Positions 42,324 through 52,911 of a DNA stretch of 64,000 nt are shown one piece after another (positions within the stretch are counted from its first letter, which is position 1; each line of letters opens with the position of its first letter). The stretch spans positions 1 through 64,000 of the forward strand of contig PLMN01000004.1 of assembly GCA_003141555.1 (NCBI GenBank). The letters run 5' to 3'. Source of the DNA: Candidatus Aminicenantota bacterium. Lineage in GTDB: Bacteria > Acidobacteriota > Aminicenantia > Aminicenantales > UBA4085. Made by a program: the position numbers and the translations under genes. The notes under the pieces are model-generated. The model saw only the letters and a program-made list of their open reading frames with translations. It was not told the origin of the DNA and searched no databases.

Positions 42324-43157
42324 TCAATTCGGCAGGGCGCCGACGGCCAGCTGGGCCTTGGTCCAAAAAAGAAATTTCGCGGGCATACGGTCGATTCCCC
42401 GCGACGAGGCGTTAGGATCGATGCCCATCCCCGATGTGGACGTCTCGTTGGTGATATTGGCCGCTTGGCCCCGCGCTCGGGCGATCGCTTTGCGCTGGGC
42501 CTCGGTCGGGCCGCCCCATTCGAAGCCAAGGGCCACGGTCTCGCCCTTGGCGATCCCGAGGCTCGGGAGAGAGGGCGCCAGGCGCGGAAGCGGGATCATC
42601 AACTCGAAGACGAGGTTCTTCTTCTCGGTCGAGAACTTGAACAAGGCCGGCGGCCCCGAAACGCCCTCCGGGACGGGGACGACTTCGCCCTTCCCGTTCA
42701 CCACCTCGGCGAAGTAAAAGTTATAAAAGGGGGTCGCCCGCATCTTTTCCTTCTGCTCATCGGAGACCGGCCCCTGCTTTTCGAGGAGGGCGATGGACTC
42801 GTTGGCCGTGATCCTCTTGCGCCGGAACTGGATCCCGTAATCCTTGGACTCCTGGCCCGTCGGGTCGACGTAGAGGGTCAAGCCCAGCTCCTCGATCGTG
42901 CTCCGCGTCTTCTGATCGGCGATGACGAAGAGGACGTAGAGGTCGTTCGCGTCGTTGCGGAACGCGTATTGCACGGCGCCCTTCTCCGCGTCGTTCAGGA
43001 CCGCGCCCTCCCAGTCCTTGCTCGCCCCGTCGATCTTGGGCGCCTGGGCCGCCCAGGCGCTGGGGACGATCTTGTCCTGGGCGCCGGCCGGGCCGGCCGC
43101 CGCCAGGGCCAAAAGGAGAACGATGATTCCGAGCGATATCTTCCGCGATGGAGTCAT
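42324..43157 (-). CDS. Secreted CBM9/DOMON-like beta-sandwich protein
   Basis: The 277-residue product from ATG 43157 has a signal peptide (MTPSRKISLGIIVLLLALAA, cleavage near AGAQD, residue 27). A single domain opens with APKIDGASKDWEGAVLN and FRNDANDLYVLFVIAD, the usual beginning of the carbohydrate-binding family 9-like fold found in many secreted bacterial proteins. No catalytic motif is visible. The tail reads ITNETSTSGMGIDPNASSRG. Ligand unknown. A GGAAGTGAGG ribosome site supports this start; the frame is open upstream but the extra residues would precede the signal peptide. Confidence 0.72.
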   Translation of the reverse strand: MTPSRKISLGIIVLLLALAAAGPAGAQDKIVPSAWAAQAPKIDGASKDWEGAVLNDAEKGAVQYAFRNDANDLYVLFVIADQKTRSTIEELGLTLYVDPTGQESKDYGIQFRRKRITANESIALLEKQGPVSDEQKEKMRATPFYNFYFAEVVNGKGEVVPVPEGVSGPPALFKFSTEKKNLVFELMIPLPRLAPSLPSLGIAKGETVALGFEWGGPTEAQRKAIARARGQAANITNETSTSGMGIDPNASSRGIDRMPAKFLFWTKAQLAVGALPN

Positions 43158-43272
43158 GAGAGCCTCACTTCCGAACATGAATTCGTTTCCAACCGAATTA
43201 GTATGAAGCAACCCCGCTTCGAAATCAACCGGCGGCTGGGGCCCCGAGCCTTGCTTGGGGATCATTACCGCC

Positions 43273-43306
43273 GCACTCGACTGCGCCTACAGCCGCAGTC
43301 GAGTGC
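43273..43306. repeat. Perfect 13-bp inverted repeat
   Basis: GCACTCGACTGCG (43273-43285) and CGCAGTCGAGTGC (43294-43306) enclose an 8-nt loop. It lies between rho and the CBM9-like gene, 35 bp beyond the intrinsic terminator. No T-run follows, so it is not an intrinsic terminator; it may be a REP-like element or an mRNA-stabilising hairpin. Confidence 0.7.
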
Positions 43307-43340
43307 CCGCGGCGCTCTCCCCTTTCACACACACCTTAAT

Positions 43341-43389
43341 AAAAAAAATGCCGCCCGCGCCCGCCTCCATCGACGGGCCGCCGGGCGGC
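43341..43389 (-). terminator. Intrinsic terminator downstream of rho
   Basis: Read on the minus strand, GCCGCCCG (43389-43382) pairs with CGGGCGGC (43357-43350). A nested GCCCG/CGGGC stem (43378-43374 with 43363-43359) lies inside, and the hairpin is followed by A and eight T (43349-43341). It begins 25 nt after the rho stop and closes the tig-clpP-clpX-lon-rho unit. Confidence 0.8.
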
Positions 43390-43413
43390 CGCCATTTCCA
43401 TGTGCCGGGCCCG

Positions 43414-44766
43414 TTACAGGCCCTTGCTCATCGCGTTCAGGAAGTCCTGATTGGTCTTGGTCTTGCCCAGCTTGTCGATCAGCAGCTCCATGGCTTCGAC
43501 CTCGCCGAGCTGGCTGAGGACCTTGCGCAGGATCCAGATCCGGTTGAGGTCGGTCTCTTCGATCAGCAACTCTTCCTTGCGGGTCGCGGAGCGGTTGATG
43601 TCGATGGCCGGGAAGGTCCGCTTGTCCACGAGCCGGCGGTCGAGGTTGATCTCCATGTTGCCCGTGCCCTTGAACTCCTCGAAGATGACCTCGTCCATCC
43701 GGCTGCCCGTGTCGATCAGGGCCGTGGCGATGATCGTCAGGCTGCCCCCCTCCTCCACCTTGCGAGCCGAGCCGAAGAACTTCTTGGGCTTGTTCAGGGC
43801 GTTGGCGTCGATGCCGCCCGACAGGACCTTGCCCGAGGGCGGGATGATGGCATTGTGGGCCCGGGCGAGGCGGGTGATGCTGTCGAGAAGAATGACCACG
43901 TCCCGGCCGATTTCGACCAGCCGCTTGGCCTTCTCCAGGACGATGTTGGCCACCTGGGCGTTGCGCGCCGGCGGCTCGTCGAAGGTCGAAGCCACGACCT
44001 CGCCGCTCACGCTCCGCTGGAAGTCCGTGACCTCCTCGGGCCGCTCGGCCACGAGGAGGACGATCAGGAAGATCTCCGGGTGGTTCTTCTCGATGGACTT
44101 GGCGATCGTCTTCAGGAGCGTGGTCTTCCCGGCCCGCGGCGGTGAGACGATCAGGCCCCGCTGGCCCTTGCCGATGGGCGTCATCAACTCCATGATCCGG
44201 GCGTTGAGATTCTTCTGGTTGCCGTCCTGGAGCTTGATCATCTCATGGGGATAGAGCGGCGTCAGCTTCTCGAAGTGGACGTTCCGCCGCTGGTCGATGA
44301 TGACGTCGGGCTCCATGAAGTTGATGGCCTCGATCTTGATCAGGGCGAAGTACTTCTCGCCGTTCTTCGGCGGGCGGACGATGCCCGAGATCGTGTCGCC
44401 CGTCCGCAGCTGGAACTTGCGGATCTGGGAGGGCGAGACGTAGATGTCGTCCTGGCTGGGCAGGTAGCTGAATTCGGGCGCCCGAAGGAACCCGAACCCG
44501 TCCTCCAGGCATTCCAGGACGCCTTCGGAGAACAGGAGGCCCTGCTTCTTGGCCTGCGCTTCCAGGATCTTGAAGACCAGGTCATGCCGGTCATCTTTGT
44601 CGATCTCCTCCTCGGGGAGGCCGATGAGGGCCGCGAGCTTCATGAGATCCTTGGTCTCCTTGGCCTCGAGCTCGATCAGGCTGTACTCTTTCAGCTCCTT
44701 AACCTCTTTGAAGTCCTTGGGCTGCTCCCTGGGCTGGTCCTTGGGGATCGGCGTGTCTTTATTCAT
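43414..44766 (-). CDS. rho: Transcription termination factor Rho
   Basis: The 450-residue hexameric helicase has a charged N-terminal extension (about 1-30), the Rho N-terminal and OB-fold RNA-binding domain (about 45-165: [35 protein letters not shown]), the P-loop [13 protein letters not shown] (about 208-220) and [16 protein letters not shown] hydrolysis drives termination of untranslated RNA. It is the last gene of the protein-quality operon, 22 bp after lon, and has its own intrinsic terminator. Length is slightly above the 419 residues of E. coli because of the N-terminal extension. Confidence 0.96.
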   Translation of the reverse strand: MNKDTPIPKDQPREQPKDFKEVKELKEYSLIELEAKETKDLMKLAALIGLPEEEIDKDDRHDLVFKILEAQAKKQGLLFSEGVLECLEDGFGFLRAPEFSYLPSQDDIYVSPSQIRKFQLRTGDTISGIVRPPKNGEKYFALIKIEAINFMEPDVIIDQRRNVHFEKLTPLYPHEMIKLQDGNQKNLNARIMELMTPIGKGQRGLIVSPPRAGKTTLLKTIAKSIEKNHPEIFLIVLLVAERPEEVTDFQRSVSGEVVASTFDEPPARNAQVANIVLEKAKRLVEIGRDVVILLDSITRLARAHNAIIPPSGKVLSGGIDANALNKPKKFFGSARKVEEGGSLTIIATALIDTGSRMDEVIFEEFKGTGNMEINLDRRLVDKRTFPAIDINRSATRKEELLIEETDLNRIWILRKVLSQLGEVEAMELLIDKLGKTKTNQDFLNAMSKGL

Positions 44767-44788
44767 GGTTCACCTCTTGGAAAATCGT

Positions 44789-47239
44789 TCAATGCGTCAG
44801 GGGCGGCTCTTTGGGAGATTCGCCCTCCTCCCCGTCCCGGGCCGCGCGGGGACCGCCGTCCGGCGGAGCGGACGCCTTGGCCTTGGCCGGCTTCCGGGCA
44901 GGAAGGTCCCGGGTCAAAACGAGCTTCAGGACATCGTCCATGTTCTCGACCAGGTGGATTTTCATGTCCTGGGCCAGGTTCTTGGGGAGGTCTTTCAAAT
45001 CGGCCTTGTTGTCGATGGGCAGGACGGCCTCGCGGATGCCTTCCCGGTGCGCGGCCAGGAGCTTCTCCTTGATGCCGCCTACGGGCAGGACCTTGCCCCG
45101 GAGCGTGATCTCGCCGCTCATGACCAGCTTCTTGCTGACCGGGATCTCGGTCAAAAGCGAGAGGATGGCGATGGCGATCGTGATCCCGGCCGAAGGCCCT
45201 TCCTTGGGCGTCGCGCCCTCGGGCACGTGGATGTGAATGTCAAAGTTCCGGGTGACGTCCTTGGCGATGTTCATCTCGAAGACCTTGCCCCGGACGTAGC
45301 TGAAGGCGGCCTGGGCGGACTCCTGCATGATCTCGCCGAGCTGGCCGGTGAGGGTGAAGCTGCCTTTGCCGTGAACCTTGGTCGCTTCGAACGTCAGGAG
45401 CTCGCCGCCGAACTCGGTCCAGGCCATGCCCAGGGCCACGCCGATCTCGTCCTCGCGATCGATCGCCGTCCGGCGGAACTTGGCCACGCCCAGGAAGGAC
45501 TCGAGGTTCCTGACCGTGACCTTGTCCTTGTGCTCCCGGCCCTTGACCACGACCTTCTTGACCACCTTGCGGCAGATCTTGGTGATCTCCCGCTCGAGGT
45601 TCCGGACGCCGGCCTCGCGAGTTTGGTCGTTGATGAGCTTGAGGACGGCCTGGTCCGAGATCTCGAGGTTGCGCTTGGTAAGGCCGTGGGCTGAGAGCTG
45701 CTTCGGCCAGAGGAACTGGCGGGCGATCTCGAGCTTCTCGTTCTCGGTGTAGCCCGGGAGGTAGATGATCTCCATCCGGTCGACGAGCGGCCGGGGGATG
45801 AGATCGAGCATGTTGGCCGTCACGACGAACATGACCTGGGACAGGTCGAAATCCGTGTCGATGTAGTGGTCGAGGAAGCTGTTGTTCTGCTCCGGGTCGA
45901 GGACCTCCATGAGGGCCGAGGCGGGATCGCCCCGGAAATCCATGCTCATCTTGTCGACCTCGTCGAGGAGGAAGACGGGGTTCCGCGTCCCGGCCCGCTT
46001 GATCATCTGGATGATCCGGCCCGGGTAGGCCCCGATATAGGTCCGGCGGTGTCCGCGAATCTCGGCCTCGTCCCGGACCCCGCCAAGCGACAGGCGGATG
46101 AACTTCCGGCCCGTGGCCCGGGCGATCGACTTGCCCAGGGAGGTCTTCCCCACCCCGGGAGGCCCGATCAGCCCCAGGATGATGCCCTTGGGGCTCTTGA
46201 CGAGCTGGCGAATGGACAGGTATTCCAGGATCCGCTCCTTGACTTTCTCGAGCCCATAATGGTCCTCATTGAGGATCCGCTCGGCTTCCTTCAGATCCCG
46301 CTTCTCTCGGGACTTCTTGGCCCAGGGCAGGGCGATCAGCCAATCAAGGTAATTCCGGCAGACTGTCGCCTCGGCCGACATGGGCGGCATGGCTTCGAGG
46401 CGCTCGATCTCCTTGCGGGCTTTGTCTATCGCGTCGGGGGGCATCTTGGCCGCCTCGACCTTCTTTTTGAGCTCCTCGATCTCGCCGGCCTGCTCGTCCT
46501 TCTTGGCCCCCGGGGCACCGCCCGGGGTGAAGACGCTCGGCCCGCCGGCCGGGCCGAAGGGCGACTTGCGCCGGTTGACGCCCTTGCCGTCCTTGCGGAG
46601 GTTGGCCTGGATCTTGGCCACCTCGGTCTCGAGGAGGATGATGAGGCGGCGGAGGCGCTCCTGGCTGTTAATGGTTTCGAGCAGGTTCTGCTTTTCGTCG
46701 AGAGGCAGATAGAGATGCGAGGAAATGATGTCGGCGATCCGGTCGGGCGTGTGATCGCGCAGGGCCGGGATGATCGACTGGAAGTTCGCGTTCTGGATGA
46801 GCTTGAGGTAGTCCTCGAAGAGGGCCAGGGCGCGCTTCATCTCGTCCTGGATCTCCTTGCCGGAGTCCTCGTAGACCCGGATCTCCTTGGCCAGGACCTG
46901 GTAGAAGGGATAAGAGCTCAGGAATTCCAGGATCCGGGCCCGGCGCTTGCCTTCGACGATGACCCGGACATTCTTCTCGTCGACCGGGACGGTCCGGATG
47001 ACCTTGGCCGTGACGCCCATTGAATAGATGTCCTTGGGGCCTGGGTTGTCGAGGGAGGCGTCCATTTGGGCGGCGAGGACGATGAGCCGGTCCTTCTCGG
47101 CCGCCTTTTCCAGGGCCTGGATCGAGGATGGCCGGCCGATGATGAACGGCACCAGCGTCGCCGGGAAAACCACCAGATCCCGGAGCGGGATCAGGGGCAC
47201 GTTCTTCAGGATTTCCGATTGTTCGCCGGTGGGTTCCAT
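44789..47239 (-). CDS. lon: ATP-dependent Lon protease with atypical linker
   Basis: The 816-residue protein has the LAN substrate domain (about 12-205), an AAA+ module with GPPGVGKTSLGK (about 359-370) and the C-terminal serine protease domain with the Ser in PKEGPSAGITIA and its partner Lys further on. Odd feature: between residues 214 and 250 the helical stretch that in most Lon proteins contains REYxLxEQxKAIQKELG is replaced by a Gly/Pro-rich linker (SPFGPAGGPSVFTPGGAPG). The helical bundle then resumes normally (EELKKKVEAAKMP). It degrades damaged and regulatory proteins in the cytoplasm. It lies 2 bp after the clpX stop. Confidence 0.95.
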   Translation of the reverse strand: MEPTGEQSEILKNVPLIPLRDLVVFPATLVPFIIGRPSSIQALEKAAEKDRLIVLAAQMDASLDNPGPKDIYSMGVTAKVIRTVPVDEKNVRVIVEGKRRARILEFLSSYPFYQVLAKEIRVYEDSGKEIQDEMKRALALFEDYLKLIQNANFQSIIPALRDHTPDRIADIISSHLYLPLDEKQNLLETINSQERLRRLIILLETEVAKIQANLRKDGKGVNRRKSPFGPAGGPSVFTPGGAPGAKKDEQAGEIEELKKKVEAAKMPPDAIDKARKEIERLEAMPPMSAEATVCRNYLDWLIALPWAKKSREKRDLKEAERILNEDHYGLEKVKERILEYLSIRQLVKSPKGIILGLIGPPGVGKTSLGKSIARATGRKFIRLSLGGVRDEAEIRGHRRTYIGAYPGRIIQMIKRAGTRNPVFLLDEVDKMSMDFRGDPASALMEVLDPEQNNSFLDHYIDTDFDLSQVMFVVTANMLDLIPRPLVDRMEIIYLPGYTENEKLEIARQFLWPKQLSAHGLTKRNLEISDQAVLKLINDQTREAGVRNLEREITKICRKVVKKVVVKGREHKDKVTVRNLESFLGVAKFRRTAIDREDEIGVALGMAWTEFGGELLTFEATKVHGKGSFTLTGQLGEIMQESAQAAFSYVRGKVFEMNIAKDVTRNFDIHIHVPEGATPKEGPSAGITIAIAILSLLTEIPVSKKLVMSGEITLRGKVLPVGGIKEKLLAAHREGIREAVLPIDNKADLKDLPKNLAQDMKIHLVENMDDVLKLVLTRDLPARKPAKAKASAPPDGGPRAARDGEEGESPKEPPLTH

Positions 47240-47241
47240 GG

Positions 47242-48504
<1,263 letters not shown>

Positions 48505-48562
48505 TGATGTCGCTCTTTCGTCGGTGGCGTCTCGCGGCGGTTCGTCGGCGTCGGGCCGGAGG

Positions 48563-49159
48563 CTACTTCTTCGGCGCGGGCCGCGTCGTCAGGATCTGGT
48601 CGATCAGACCGTAGTCCCGGGCCATGGCCGGGGTCATGATGAAATCCCGCTCGATATCGGCCTGGATCCGGCTTTTCGCCTGCCGGGTGTGCTTGACCAG
48701 GATATGATAGATGCTCTCCCGGATGCGGAGGATCTCCTTCGCCTGGATGGCGATGTCGGAAGCCTGGCCCTGGTAGCCGCCGAAGGGCTGGTGGAGGACC
48801 ACCCGGGCGTTGGGCAGCGAGATGCGCTTGCCCGCCGCGCCCGCCGCCAGGAGGACGGCCGCCATGCTGGCGGCCTGGCCGACGCAGATCGTGGAAATGT
48901 CGTTGGCCACGAACTGCATCGTGTCGTAGATCGCGAGCCCCGAGGTGATGCTCCCTCCGGGCGAGTTGATGTACAAGGAGATCTCGCGCTCGGGGTTCTC
49001 GGCCTCGAGGTAGAGGAGCTGGGCGGTCACGACGTTGGCCAGCTCATCGTTGATCTCGCTCCCGATGAAGATGATGCTGTCCCGGAGCAGGCGCGAATAG
49101 ATATCATACGCCCGTTCGGACCGGCCGTCCTGCTCGACGACGAAGGGAATGAGAGTCAT
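48563..49159 (-). CDS. clpP: ClpP protease proteolytic subunit
   Basis: The 198-residue serine protease has the nucleophile in [14 protein letters not shown], the catalytic His in VVLHQPFGG, and the Asp in the [18 protein letters not shown] stretch. It forms the tetradecameric chamber served by ClpX. It starts with [25 protein letters not shown], so little or no propeptide is present. It is 15 bp downstream of tig. Confidence 0.97.
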   Translation of the reverse strand: MTLIPFVVEQDGRSERAYDIYSRLLRDSIIFIGSEINDELANVVTAQLLYLEAENPEREISLYINSPGGSITSGLAIYDTMQFVANDISTICVGQAASMAAVLLAAGAAGKRISLPNARVVLHQPFGGYQGQASDIAIQAKEILRIRESIYHILVKHTRQAKSRIQADIERDFIMTPAMARDYGLIDQILTTRPAPKK

Positions 49160-49174
49160 GGAATCAGCGTAGGG

Positions 49175-50455
49175 TTATTCAATTATAGCCTGGCCGACCA
49201 GAAAGTCAACGGTCCGGCGGACGAGCAGGCTCGATCTCAGCTCGTCGAGCCGGTCGTCCCGGGCCAGCGATTCCCGGGCCTTCGCCGGAGGGATGCCGTT
49301 GGCCTTGGCCAGGCCTTGGATCTCGCGGTCGACGTCCTCGTCCGTAACCCGGATCCCTTCAACCTCGGCGATTCGCTTCAGGAGGAGATGGCGCTTGAGG
49401 TTCACCTCGGCCTGTGTCCGGGCGGCGCCGCGGAGCGATTCGAGCACCTCGGGCGCAACGGACCGCCCCTGGGCCGACTGGAGCATGTTCTTCAGGACGG
49501 CCTCGGCCTCCTCGTCGACAACGCTCTTGGGCAGCTCGAACGCCGCCCGGTCGACAATTGTCCGCAGGACCGCGTCCGCGGTCTCGCGGCGGGCGGCCTG
49601 CCCCCGGCTCACCCCGATCTCCTCCCGGATTTTGGCCCGGACGGCATCCAGCGTGTCGAACTCCCCCAGGGTTTTGGCGAAATCGTCGTTGGCCTCGGGC
49701 AGCTTCTTCTCCTTGATCGAGTCCACCTTGAGCCGGTATTCGATCTCCTTGCCGGCCAGCTTCTTGGCCTTGTGGTCGGCGGGGTAGGCGTGCCGGAACG
49801 TCCGTTCCTCGCCGGGGGCGAGGCCGATGAGGTTGGCGTTGATGGCCGGATCGTTCCCTTCGTGGCCAGCCAGGACGACCACCTTTTCCACGGGCATCAG
49901 ACGCTTCGTCTTGATGTCGCGGCCTTGAATCTCGACGACGGCGTAATCGCCGTCCCCGACGCCGCGGCCCTCGATGGGGATGTACTCGACGGCTTTCTCC
50001 CGGAGCTCATCGAGGGTCCGGGCGACGTCGTCGTCGGCGACCGTCGCCTCGACCTTTTTGACCGGCACGCCCTTATAGGCCGGCAGCTCGAAATCCGGCC
50101 AAGTCTCCACGACGGCCTTGAACTTCAAGGGCCCGCCCTCGTCATAGGCGACGTCCTCAACCACCGGCACGCCTACGGAATGGATGCCCTTAGCCTCGAG
50201 GAGGTCCCCCAGGATGCGCGGGATCAGCTCGTCGATGACGGAGTGCTGGATTTCGGCTCCAAACATCCGCTTGACCACGTCCCTGGGCGCCTTCCCTTCG
50301 CGGAATCCCTTCAGCCGGGCCCGCCGGGCGTAATCCTCGAGAAAGCGGTCGTATTCCCGGCCGACTTCGGGGGCTGCCACCTCAGCCTCGATCTCCTTGC
50401 GGGTCGGGCCCAGGTCCTTCACGTTGCTTTGTACATGTTCCGGTTGGTCGCTCAT
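49175..50455 (-). CDS. tig: Trigger factor, ribosome-associated chaperone/PPIase
   Basis: The 426-residue protein has the ribosome-binding signature GFREGKAP (about 51-58) in the N-terminal domain, a central FKBP-like PPIase domain (about 150-240) and a long helical C-terminal chaperone domain. It shields nascent chains at the exit tunnel. The ATG at 50455, preceded by GGAAGGA, is preferred over an upstream frame start at 50479. tRNA-Leu lies 65 bp upstream on the same strand and the two are probably co-transcribed. Confidence 0.94.
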   Translation of the reverse strand: MSDQPEHVQSNVKDLGPTRKEIEAEVAAPEVGREYDRFLEDYARRARLKGFREGKAPRDVVKRMFGAEIQHSVIDELIPRILGDLLEAKGIHSVGVPVVEDVAYDEGGPLKFKAVVETWPDFELPAYKGVPVKKVEATVADDDVARTLDELREKAVEYIPIEGRGVGDGDYAVVEIQGRDIKTKRLMPVEKVVVLAGHEGNDPAINANLIGLAPGEERTFRHAYPADHKAKKLAGKEIEYRLKVDSIKEKKLPEANDDFAKTLGEFDTLDAVRAKIREEIGVSRGQAARRETADAVLRTIVDRAAFELPKSVVDEEAEAVLKNMLQSAQGRSVAPEVLESLRGAARTQAEVNLKRHLLLKRIAEVEGIRVTDEDVDREIQGLAKANGIPPAKARESLARDDRLDELRSSLLVRRTVDFLVGQAIIE

Positions 50456-50520
50456 GGATTGTCCTTCCCTTACGGTCACGTCGCACGGCCGGGCCCCGCG
50501 CCCGGCAGGATCGGAGAGTC

Positions 50521-50604
50521 TGGGCAGAGCGGGAGTCGAACCCGCATTCCCTCATCGGGAACTAGGTCCTAAGCCTAGCGCGTCTGCCATTCCGCCATCT
50601 GCCC
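50521..50604 (-). tRNA. tRNA-Leu (anticodon UAG)
   Basis: The minus strand folds as a class II tRNA: acceptor GGGCAGA/TCTGCCC, anticodon stem CTAGG/CCTAG with loop CTTAGGA (anticodon TAG, reading CUA/CUN), a long variable arm TTCCC-GATGA-GGGAA and the T-loop GGTTCGACTCC. The discriminator base is A (50521), as required for leucine. CCA is not encoded. It is the first gene of the tig operon. Confidence 0.96.
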
Positions 50605-50699
50605 TGCGAAAACGGGGTTCCCTTGGCAAGGAGGGCCTTCTCTATGAAAAGAATGAACGGAAAACGCGGTCTCGCTATTACGAGGAACGAAGGAATATT

Positions 50700-50728
50700 C
50701 TTTTACCACATTCGGGGAGCCTTGTCAA
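50700..50728 (-). promoter_or_regulatory. Candidate promoter of the tRNA-Leu/tig operon
   Basis: On the minus strand perfect TTGACA (50728-50723), 17 nt, TAAAAG (50705-50700). It would start transcription about 90 nt before the mature tRNA 5' end, leaving a leader for RNase P to remove. Confidence 0.5.
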
Positions 50729-50851
50729 TTTCCGGCAAAAAAAAGTCGGAGTTTGCCTCCCCGCGGCCCGGGATCGGGGGCGAATCCGGCGGGCTCGCTT
50801 GCCCGGGCAATAACTCAGGGCCCTTCCGCCGGGAGGCGGCGCCCTCCCCCG

Positions 50852-50870
50852 CCGGGCTTCCTCAGCCCGG
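50852..50870. repeat. GC-rich hairpin downstream of the pseudo-protease/TPR gene
   Basis: CCGGGC (50852-50857) and GCCCGG (50865-50870) with a 7-nt loop lie 24 nt beyond the stop of the gene at 50894, in the gap before the tRNA operon promoter. No T-run follows directly, so it is at best a weak or Rho-assisted stop. Confidence 0.4.
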
Positions 50871-50893
50871 GCGAAGGAAGGCGGCCGCCGCTC

Positions 50894-52744
50894 CTACTTG
50901 ATGAGCGCCTGGAGCTGCTTGGCCTTGGCCGGATCCAGGGTCTGGAGCTTCTTGACGATGTCCCTGGCGCTGTAGCTGTCATGGAGGTTCAGGTAACAGA
51001 TCCCGAGATTGTAAAAAGCGTTGGCGTTGTCGGGCTGGAGCTCGGTGGTCTTTTTCAGCGGATCGAGCGCCGCGTCGAACCTTTTGAGGAGCATGTTGTT
51101 GATGCCGATGTACAGCCAGGCGTAAGCGTTGTTCGGGTCGATCTCGATCACCTTCTTGAAGGGCGGGAGCGCGTCCCCATATTTCTTCAGGCTGTAGTAG
51201 CAGACCCCGATCTGGAAATAAGCAAGGTCGTAATTGGGCTTGATGGTCAGGGCCTTGTTGAAGGCATCGAGGGCTTCCTGGTACTTCTGCGTCTGGGCGT
51301 ACATGAAGCCCAGATTATAGGCGGCCTGTTCGTCTTTGGGTTTGAGCTCCGTGATCTTCCGGGCCGCTTCGATGGCCTTGTCGGGCTTCTGGGCGTCGCT
51401 GTACATCTTCAGGATCCAGGAATAGTAGTTGTCGGCCTTGTCGGGGTTGACCTCGGCGAGCTTCTTGTAGGTATTCTCGGCTTCCTCGAGCTTTCCGGCC
51501 TTCTGATAGGCCTGGGCCAGGTTGCTCAGGATGCTCAGGTCGCGAGGCTGGAGCTTCTGGGCTTCGGCCAGGGCCGCGGCGGCCTTGTCGAACTGCTCGG
51601 CGTTCGACCGGGCCGCCCCCAGACGCTGGTAGGCTGCGAGCGGATCCGCGGGCCCGGCCGCCACGTATTTCTCGTAGGCATCGCCCGCCTTGGGGAAATC
51701 CCGAGCCGCTTCGTAGGCCTCGCCGAGGGCGAGGTAAGCCTCTTTAGCCCCCGGGTTGATGGCCAGCGCCTTCTGGAGCGCCTCGACCGCTTCCGTGGAG
51801 CGCTGCATCCGGGCTTGGATCTGGCCGAGGCCGAGGTAGGCGTCGGCCGACTGGGGATTGAGCTCGATGACCTTTTTGTAGGCGGGAACGGCGTTTTGAT
51901 AGTCGCGCATCCCATCGTAGCCTTTAGCCAGGAGCGTCCAGGCGTCGAGGTTGGTCGGCTGGACCTTCACGACCTTCTCCAGGTTGCGCTGGGCGTTGTA
52001 GGCCTCGCCGCTCCAGGCGTAAAGCCGGCCCAGGAACCAGTTCGACTCGGGCGTCAGGAAATAATCTTCCGGCTGCCAGGCCTTGAAGGCGGTGACCTTC
52101 TTGGCCTTGGGCACGGCGTTCACGGCCGTGATGGGGACGACCAGGCGGAGCCGCTTTTCGATGACCTGGACGAGGCCCAGGATCTTTCCCGTTTCGTCGA
52201 CGGCTGCCCCGCCCGTGATCGCGTCGGCCAGATTGGCCGCCGTATCGGCGATCTTCACGCCGCCGCCGAGGTCATGGACGCTGCGGACCGTCGCCTCGCT
52301 GATGATCATATCGCCGGCCTCGTTGGCCGCCACGATATAGAACTTTTTTCCGGGCGTCAGACTATCGAAATCCCCCGGGGTCAGGGGCGTGACCTTGCCG
52401 TCGATCTGGATGATGGCCAGGTCCAGCGTCTTGTCCACGCCCATCACACCGTCGACATCGACGTCCTTCTTCTTGGCGTTCAAACCCGCGGCGCCCGCGG
52501 CCAGGCTGACGAGATGGTAGCTCGTCGCGGCCAGCTTCGGCGTCAGGACGAGGGCCGTGCCGCGGCCGATCTCCTGCTTGTCCTTGCCGGAGACGATAAC
52601 CTGGATGACGCCCATGTTCGTCAGGGAGAGGAGCTTGTCCTGCGCCGTCGGGACTTTGGCCTGCTCCCCCGTCTGGGCGAAGACGGCCCCGCAGGAAACA
52701 AGCAGGACGACGCCGAGAATCAGGGCCTTGGTTTTATTGAACAT
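50894..52744 (-). CDS. Secreted protein with degenerate trypsin-like domain and TPR repeats
   Basis: The 616-residue product has a signal peptide (KTKALILGVVLLVSCGAVFAQ). A trypsin/HtrA-like domain (about 40-225) follows, then about ten TPR units to the end (YLGLGQIQARMQRSTEAVEALQKAL, YNLGFMYAQTQKYQEALDAFNKAL). The His (ATSYHLV) and Asp (LDLAIIQI) of a protease triad are visible. The usual GNSGGP loop reads AITGGAAVD, with Thr where the Ser should be, so it is probably not a normal protease. ATG at 52744 has AGGAGG 7 nt upstream; ATG at 52747 is possible. Confidence 0.82.
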   Translation of the reverse strand: MFNKTKALILGVVLLVSCGAVFAQTGEQAKVPTAQDKLLSLTNMGVIQVIVSGKDKQEIGRGTALVLTPKLAATSYHLVSLAAGAAGLNAKKKDVDVDGVMGVDKTLDLAIIQIDGKVTPLTPGDFDSLTPGKKFYIVAANEAGDMIISEATVRSVHDLGGGVKIADTAANLADAITGGAAVDETGKILGLVQVIEKRLRLVVPITAVNAVPKAKKVTAFKAWQPEDYFLTPESNWFLGRLYAWSGEAYNAQRNLEKVVKVQPTNLDAWTLLAKGYDGMRDYQNAVPAYKKVIELNPQSADAYLGLGQIQARMQRSTEAVEALQKALAINPGAKEAYLALGEAYEAARDFPKAGDAYEKYVAAGPADPLAAYQRLGAARSNAEQFDKAAAALAEAQKLQPRDLSILSNLAQAYQKAGKLEEAENTYKKLAEVNPDKADNYYSWILKMYSDAQKPDKAIEAARKITELKPKDEQAAYNLGFMYAQTQKYQEALDAFNKALTIKPNYDLAYFQIGVCYYSLKKYGDALPPFKKVIEIDPNNAYAWLYIGINNMLLKRFDAALDPLKKTTELQPDNANAFYNLGICYLNLHDSYSARDIVKKLQTLDPAKAKQLQALIK

Positions 52745-52793
52745 CATAAGTCCTCCTGAGGGTCCGATGGAGTTCGGACAAAATATAAGTATC

Positions 52794-52823
52794 ATTATTA
52801 CAACGAAAAAATAGGCCTGTCAA
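52794..52823 (-). promoter_or_regulatory. Candidate promoter of the pseudo-protease/TPR gene
   Basis: On the minus strand perfect TTGACA (52823-52818), 18 nt, AATAAT (5 of 6; 52799-52794). The leader is about 40 nt and ends in AGGAGGA before the tandem ATGs. Confidence 0.6.
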
Positions 52824-52873
52824 ATCCAAATTGATTCGGCGCCCCGTCCGAGGCGGGCCTCCCCCGGCTGACA

Positions 52874-52902
52874 TTGACAGGGTGCGGCGTCCAGAGTAGC
52901 AT
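52874..52902 (+). promoter_or_regulatory. Candidate promoter of the GT87 gene
   Basis: Perfect TTGACA at 52874-52879, 17 nt, TAGCAT at 52897-52902. The -10 box ends 9 nt before the ATG at 52912 with no Shine-Dalgarno sequence, which fits a leaderless message. Confidence 0.55.
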
Positions 52903-52911
52903 GAAAATCCA

